Assembly: GCA_001774245.1 (NCBI GenBank)
Contig: MEZF01000084.1
Location: forward strand, 7,379-17,002
Direction: 5' to 3'
Length of the DNA: 9,624 bases
Origin: Candidatus Bathyarchaeota archaeon RBG_13_52_12
GTDB lineage: Archaea; Thermoproteota; Bathyarchaeia; TCS64
Below, piece by piece: positions 6,490-9,624 of the stretch. The notes below the pieces were generated by a model. The model was given only the letters and a program-made list of their open reading frames with translations, was not told the DNA's origin and ran no database searches. Numbering within the stretch: position 1 is the stretch's first letter; each line of letters begins with the position of its first letter. The translations under genes and the position numbers were made by a program.

Positions 6490-6804
6490 TTACCCCATAA
6501 ATTTAGTCAATTGTTTAAACGACTTCATATAGAATGATTTTAACTGCTCCGTTTTTTTAACCCCTTTTACCGTTAAGCGATACACCTTCTTCCGATTATC
6601 AACTATAGTTTCAACCCATCCCTTAACCTCAAACTCGTAGAGTAAAGGGTAGAGTAACCCTGGACTTAATAAAACCCCAAAATTTTTATGAATTTCTGCA
6701 AGTATAGCATAGCCATGTTTTGGGTAAATCATAAGCATTCTTAGAACTATAATATCAAGATATTTCTTTATTAAATATTCATTTAATTCGCTTTGAATGA
6801 ACAA
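6490..6804 (-). CDS. PadR-family transcriptional regulator
   Basis: A 104-residue protein with the PadR winged-helix layout: LDIIVLRMLMIYPKHGYAIL (helices 1-2, with the characteristic HGY), HKNFGVLLSPGLLYPLLYEF (the SPG.LYP.L signature of the recognition helix), VKGWVETIVDNRKKVYRLT (wing) and VKGVKKTEQLKSFYMKSFKQ (the C-terminal dimer helix). The length fits the minimal single-domain PadR type without the long Vir-like extension. The start is TTG at 6804: an in-frame TAA stands two codons upstream and the next in-frame ATG lies inside the first DNA-binding helix, so TTG is the only reasonable choice. A TACTTAAGAA element about 31 bases upstream may be the TATA box. It is divergent from the receiver-PAS gene, so shared control across the 205-base gap is possible, as PadR proteins often repress neighbouring genes. 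The effector is unknown. Confidence 0.9.
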   Translation of the reverse strand: MFIQSELNEYLIKKYLDIIVLRMLMIYPKHGYAILAEIHKNFGVLLSPGLLYPLLYEFEVKGWVETIVDNRKKVYRLTVKGVKKTEQLKSFYMKSFKQLTKFMG

Positions 6805-7009
6805 GTCTTAGTAGATATTCCTTTTTACTGTTCTTAAGTATTTTTTCATTTTTTTACTCTGTGGATATAGCCTCTGACAATTAAAGCTGGTTCGCGCGCC
6901 TCAAGGCGAGTCTATCTTTCGATGGCCACGTATGACCCTGATGCATATCAATAATAAATGAGTCTTAAATCCATATTACTAGTAGACAATTTATTTATCA
7001 TCCCTTAAT
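6805..7009. promoter_or_regulatory. Divergent control region between padR-like and receiver-PAS genes
   Basis: It contains A/T-rich promoter candidates in both directions. For the plus-strand gene, CTTAAATC at 6964-6971 would give a leader of about 15 bases to ATG 7010; TTTATTTA at 6990-6997 lies too close to that ATG and would imply a start near 7020. A compact dyad CGCCT-CA-AGGCG (6897-6908) overlaps a CGCGCGC tract (6893-6899) and could be an operator. T runs at 6841-6857 (plus strand) may terminate any rightward readthrough. Confidence 0.4.
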
Positions 7010-9624
7010 ATGGATCAACACCGATACCTTCAATTGATACCAAACCACACCTACAATGTTCTACACGTAGACGACGATAATAATCAATTGAAATTCACCA
7101 AGCTATTCCTAGAGCAAGATAATAAAATAAAGGTCACATCCATCAACTCCCCTACCCAAGCACTTGAAGCCATCCCAAACTCAGACTACGAGTGCATCAT
7201 AACCGACTACAAGATGCCTGAGATGGACGGCATAACGTTCGCGAAGAAGGCATTAGAATTATGTGACCTCCCCGTCATCATATATACGGGTCAGGGAAGC
7301 GAGGACGTCGCGCAAGCCGCCTTTGCTGCGGGTATTTCTGACTACTTCAAGAAGGAGATGGATCCCAGCCACTTCCAGGTATTAGCGAAAAGAATCCAGC
7401 ACATAGTCGAACGGAAGAGAGGAGAGAAGGGCCTCAAGGCGAGCGAGGAAAAGTTTAGACGATTCTTCATGAATCAGCCAGTCCTTTGTTACATAGTGTC
7501 GAGAGAGGGAAAGATAGTCGAGGTAAATGAAGCTGTTTTAGACTCTTTGGGATACACGAGGGAGGAGCTACTCGGAAAACCTGTAATTACCACACTCTAC
7601 TCGCCATCTTCAAGAGGAAGAGCGGAACAGCTCTTTAGGAGATGTGTGGAAACAGGCATACTTAGAAACGAGGAGCTAAACATAACTACGAAAACTGGGG
7701 AAGAGAGAACCGTCCTTCTCAACGTTGATGCGGAGAGGGATGAAGATGACAACTTTATTCAAAGTATTTCAGTTCAAGTAGATATTACTCAAAGAAGACA
7801 TGTGGAGGAACATCTTAGGGAGACACGCGACTACCTGGAAAAGCTCATCGATTATGCGAATGCCCCGATCATAGTCTGGGATACCATGCTAAAGATCATC
7901 AGATTCAACCACGCATTCGAGTATCTAACAGGCTACAAGTCAGATGAAGTCGTAGGCAAAGGGCTAGATATGCTCTTTCCTGAGAAGCAGAAAGACGACA
8001 CTCTAAAGAACATCAAACAAACCTTACACGGGGAGTATTGGAAGAGCGTAGAGATACCGATTCTCTGTAAGGACGGGGGCATCAGAATAGTTCTCTGGAA
8101 CTCAGCGAACATCCAATCTGATGATGGAGCTATCAATGCGACTATTGCCCAAGGTTATGACATCACTGAGCGTAAAAAGATAGGGGAGCATCTGAGGGAG
8201 TCCGAGGAACGTTACCGAAACCTCGTGGAGAACTCGCCGAACGCCCTCTCGGTCACGATAGGAGATACGATCGTTTACGCCAACAAGAAGAGAGCACTCC
8301 TAGCAGGTATAAACGATCCATCAGAATTAGTTGGCACAAGTGCCCTCGCTCAGGTAGCGGAAGGAGACAGGGAGCCTATTATCAGGAGGAGGGAAGAAAG
8401 AGAGAGAGGGGAGAAGCTTCCACCATTCGAGTACCGGATGTTGTGTGCTGATGGCAGCGTCAGAGATCTCGTGGATTACCACTCAGAAATCAAGTATCAA
8501 GGTCATGATGCTGTGCAGCACATGCTCCAAGACGTCACTGAACAAAAACGCTACAAGGAGAGGCTTGAGGCTCTTCACAGGCACGCGACCGATCTCGGTA
8601 AAGCTGGGACAATGGACGAGGTCGCGGAGAAGACCCTTAACGCCATCAAGAGCGTCCTCGGTTTTGATATGAGTGGCTTCGGCGTCGTTGAGGAATGTGT
8701 GCTCCGCTTCATATACGTAATTTGCGATTCGGTGGGTGAAGGCTTCGAGCTGCCCTTGGACGGCAAAGGAGTCGCCATTAGGGCGGTCAGAACTGGAGAG
8801 ACTCAGCTTGTGGCTGATACCAGAAACGACGAGGATTACGTGGGAGGACCCTCGGGAAGAGAATATGGATCTCTCTCGGAGCTGGCTGTGCCGGTTAAGG
8901 TTGATGGGAAAGTTGTAGCTGTCGTCAATGTAGAAAGTAGGATGCTTAACGCCTTCAGTGAAAACGATAGGAAGCTGCTCGAGACATTTTCGGAGCACAT
9001 CGCATCAGCAATTACCAGGATCGATCATATGAAGAAGATCGAATCTACAGAGAGATCTTACAGGAATCTACTCGAAACATCGCTTGACCCCATTCTCATA
9101 CTCTCTGGAATGAAGATGGTATATGTGAATCAACAATCTGTGAAGATTGCTGGCTACGCTGATGCATCGGAGTTGATCGGACAAGACGTCTCCTTGATTT
9201 TAAAAGACGATGAAATAGATCTGCTAAGGCGTAGATCGTTAAGTATGCAGAGGGGTGAGCCGCAGCCGGGTAGATATTTCGTAAAGCTCGTCAGGAAAGA
9301 TGGCGAGTTAAGGGATGTTGAAGCCACTGTTTCTTTAACCAGTTTTGAGGGTGTTCCCGCTTCATTCATAATTGGGCGAGATGTGACTAAGAGGAAGCGT
9401 AATGAAAACCGGATCATGGCTTTGCATCTTCACTCTGCATCTCTCGCACAGGCATTAACGTATGAGGAGGTACATGAGGCGACCCTCGACGCTGTGGAGT
9501 CGGTGATCGGTTTCCACCTATTATCCTTCCTCAGGGTCGATATAGAGGGCCTGATCTCAGTCGGCAGCAGGGGAGCTTCCCCATTCAATCGATACATTCC
9601 AATTGGCGGGAAAGGCATAACTGC
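7010..9624 (+). CDS. Receiver-multi-PAS/GAF signalling protein, 3' end cut by window edge
   Basis: Open for 871 codons to the edge. Domains in order: response-regulator receiver (about residues 14-135) with acidic VDDD at 20-23, phospho-acceptor Asp66 in TDYKMPEMDG, Thr93 in YTGQG and Lys114 in YFKKE, so it is likely functional; PAS1 (about 144-265, ending DITQRR); PAS2 (about 270-390, DITERKK); PAS3 (about 397-515, DVTEQKR); GAF1 (about 520-670, with AVPVKVDGKVVAVVNVES); PAS4 (about 679-797, DVTKRKR); and the start of GAF2 (from about 803). Short charged linkers such as EEHLRE and SEERYRNL join the PAS units, the usual pattern of multi-sensor histidine kinases; the kinase part, if present, lies outside. 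A receiver at the N-terminus means that an outside kinase could control it. No membrane segment or signal peptide is seen, so it is cytoplasmic. ATG 7010 was chosen as the first in-frame ATG; TTG 7034 is possible if the promoter is the nearer TATA candidate. Confidence 0.94.
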   Translation, partial: MDQHRYLQLIPNHTYNVLHVDDDNNQLKFTKLFLEQDNKIKVTSINSPTQALEAIPNSDYECIITDYKMPEMDGITFAKKALELCDLPVIIYTGQGSEDVAQAAFAAGISDYFKKEMDPSHFQVLAKRIQHIVERKRGEKGLKASEEKFRRFFMNQPVLCYIVSREGKIVEVNEAVLDSLGYTREELLGKPVITTLYSPSSRGRAEQLFRRCVETGILRNEELNITTKTGEERTVLLNVDAERDEDDNFIQSISVQVDITQRRHVEEHLRETRDYLEKLIDYANAPIIVWDTMLKIIRFNHAFEYLTGYKSDEVVGKGLDMLFPEKQKDDTLKNIKQTLHGEYWKSVEIPILCKDGGIRIVLWNSANIQSDDGAINATIAQGYDITERKKIGEHLRESEERYRNLVENSPNALSVTIGDTIVYANKKRALLAGINDPSELVGTSALAQVAEGDREPIIRRREERERGEKLPPFEYRMLCADGSVRDLVDYHSEIKYQGHDAVQHMLQDVTEQKRYKERLEALHRHATDLGKAGTMDEVAEKTLNAIKSVLGFDMSGFGVVEECVLRFIYVICDSVGEGFELPLDGKGVAIRAVRTGETQLVADTRNDEDYVGGPSGREYGSLSELAVPVKVDGKVVAVVNVESRMLNAFSENDRKLLETFSEHIASAITRIDHMKKIESTERSYRNLLETSLDPILILSGMKMVYVNQQSVKIAGYADASELIGQDVSLILKDDEIDLLRRRSLSMQRGEPQPGRYFVKLVRKDGELRDVEATVSLTSFEGVPASFIIGRDVTKRKRNENRIMALHLHSASLAQALTYEEVHEATLDAVESVIGFHLLSFLRVDIEGLISVGSRGASPFNRYIPIGGKGIT

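Larger units (their letters stand above)
3371..6899. repeat. Dispersed GCGCGC/CGCGCG tracts confined to the accessory region
   Basis: Sites of at least six alternating C/G bases occur at 3371-3376, 4087-4092, 4668-4673, 5244-5250, 5299-5308, 5835-5840, 6247-6253, 6449-6455 and 6893-6899. Several touch gene borders: directly before ATG 3369, directly after the TAA at 5834, and in the promoter gap at 6893. In the flanking coding DNA I found only one (433-438). The coordinates give the span of the set, not one continuous repeat. Confidence 0.6.

Noticed and set aside
6262..6537. Plus-strand 91-codon frame starting TTG with a hydrophobic first half
   Set aside because: It overlaps the end of the PadR gene in antisense, has no visible promoter or ribosome site, and its hydrophobic character follows from the G/T-rich composition.
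8445..9618. Frames overlapping the receiver-PAS gene (for example 8483-8998 minus, 171 codons)
   Set aside because: They lie in other frames of a continuous multi-domain gene with recognisable PAS and GAF motifs; the long antisense frame is a shadow.
1..9624. CRISPR array or tandem short repeats
   Set aside because: No regularly spaced repeat units were seen on either strand; the only direct repeat is the 21-base pair at 4789 and 5219.

Overview
The window looks archaeal. Small genes have A/T-rich TATA-like boxes about 25-28 bases upstream of ATG codons and no Shine-Dalgarno sequence, which suggests leaderless transcripts. The small regulators are archaeal-type winged-helix proteins, and the long genes are multi-PAS sensor proteins. 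The exact lineage cannot be fixed from sequence alone; a mesophilic or moderately thermophilic TACK/Bathyarchaeia-like or methanogen-like archaeon is a guess.

Layout: two very long signalling genes point outward and run off both window edges. On the minus strand (1-3369) is a CheB methylesterase - CheR methyltransferase - PAS-like - coiled coil - PAS - PAS - histidine kinase fusion, read without interruption for 1123 codons and cut in its ATPase domain. On the plus strand (7010-9624) is a receiver - PAS - PAS - PAS - GAF - PAS - GAF protein, open for 871 codons and cut before any output domain.

Between them lies about 3.6 kb of A/T-rich accessory DNA. It holds the 3' part of a dead IS110-family transposase (about 3560-4104), two divergently transcribed homologous winged-helix regulators (4214-4504 minus, 5535-5834 plus), a small gene of unknown function broken by two compensating frameshifts (4949-5230), a decayed second copy of that gene's 3' end (4750-4809), a PadR-family regulator with a TTG start (6490-6804 minus), a strongly G/T-biased tract (6261-6400) and a possible relic ORF with three in-frame TAG codons (5869-6069).

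The accessory stretch also carries nine GCGCGC/CGCGCG tracts, against one in the nearly 6 kb of flanking coding DNA. Several short perfect inverted repeats lie upstream of the plus-strand winged-helix gene.

Functionally, the two large proteins could form a sensing pair (a kinase on one side, a receiver-headed sensor on the other), with the small winged-helix proteins as local transcription factors. That connection is inference from proximity only. No tRNA, rRNA or CRISPR array was recognised.
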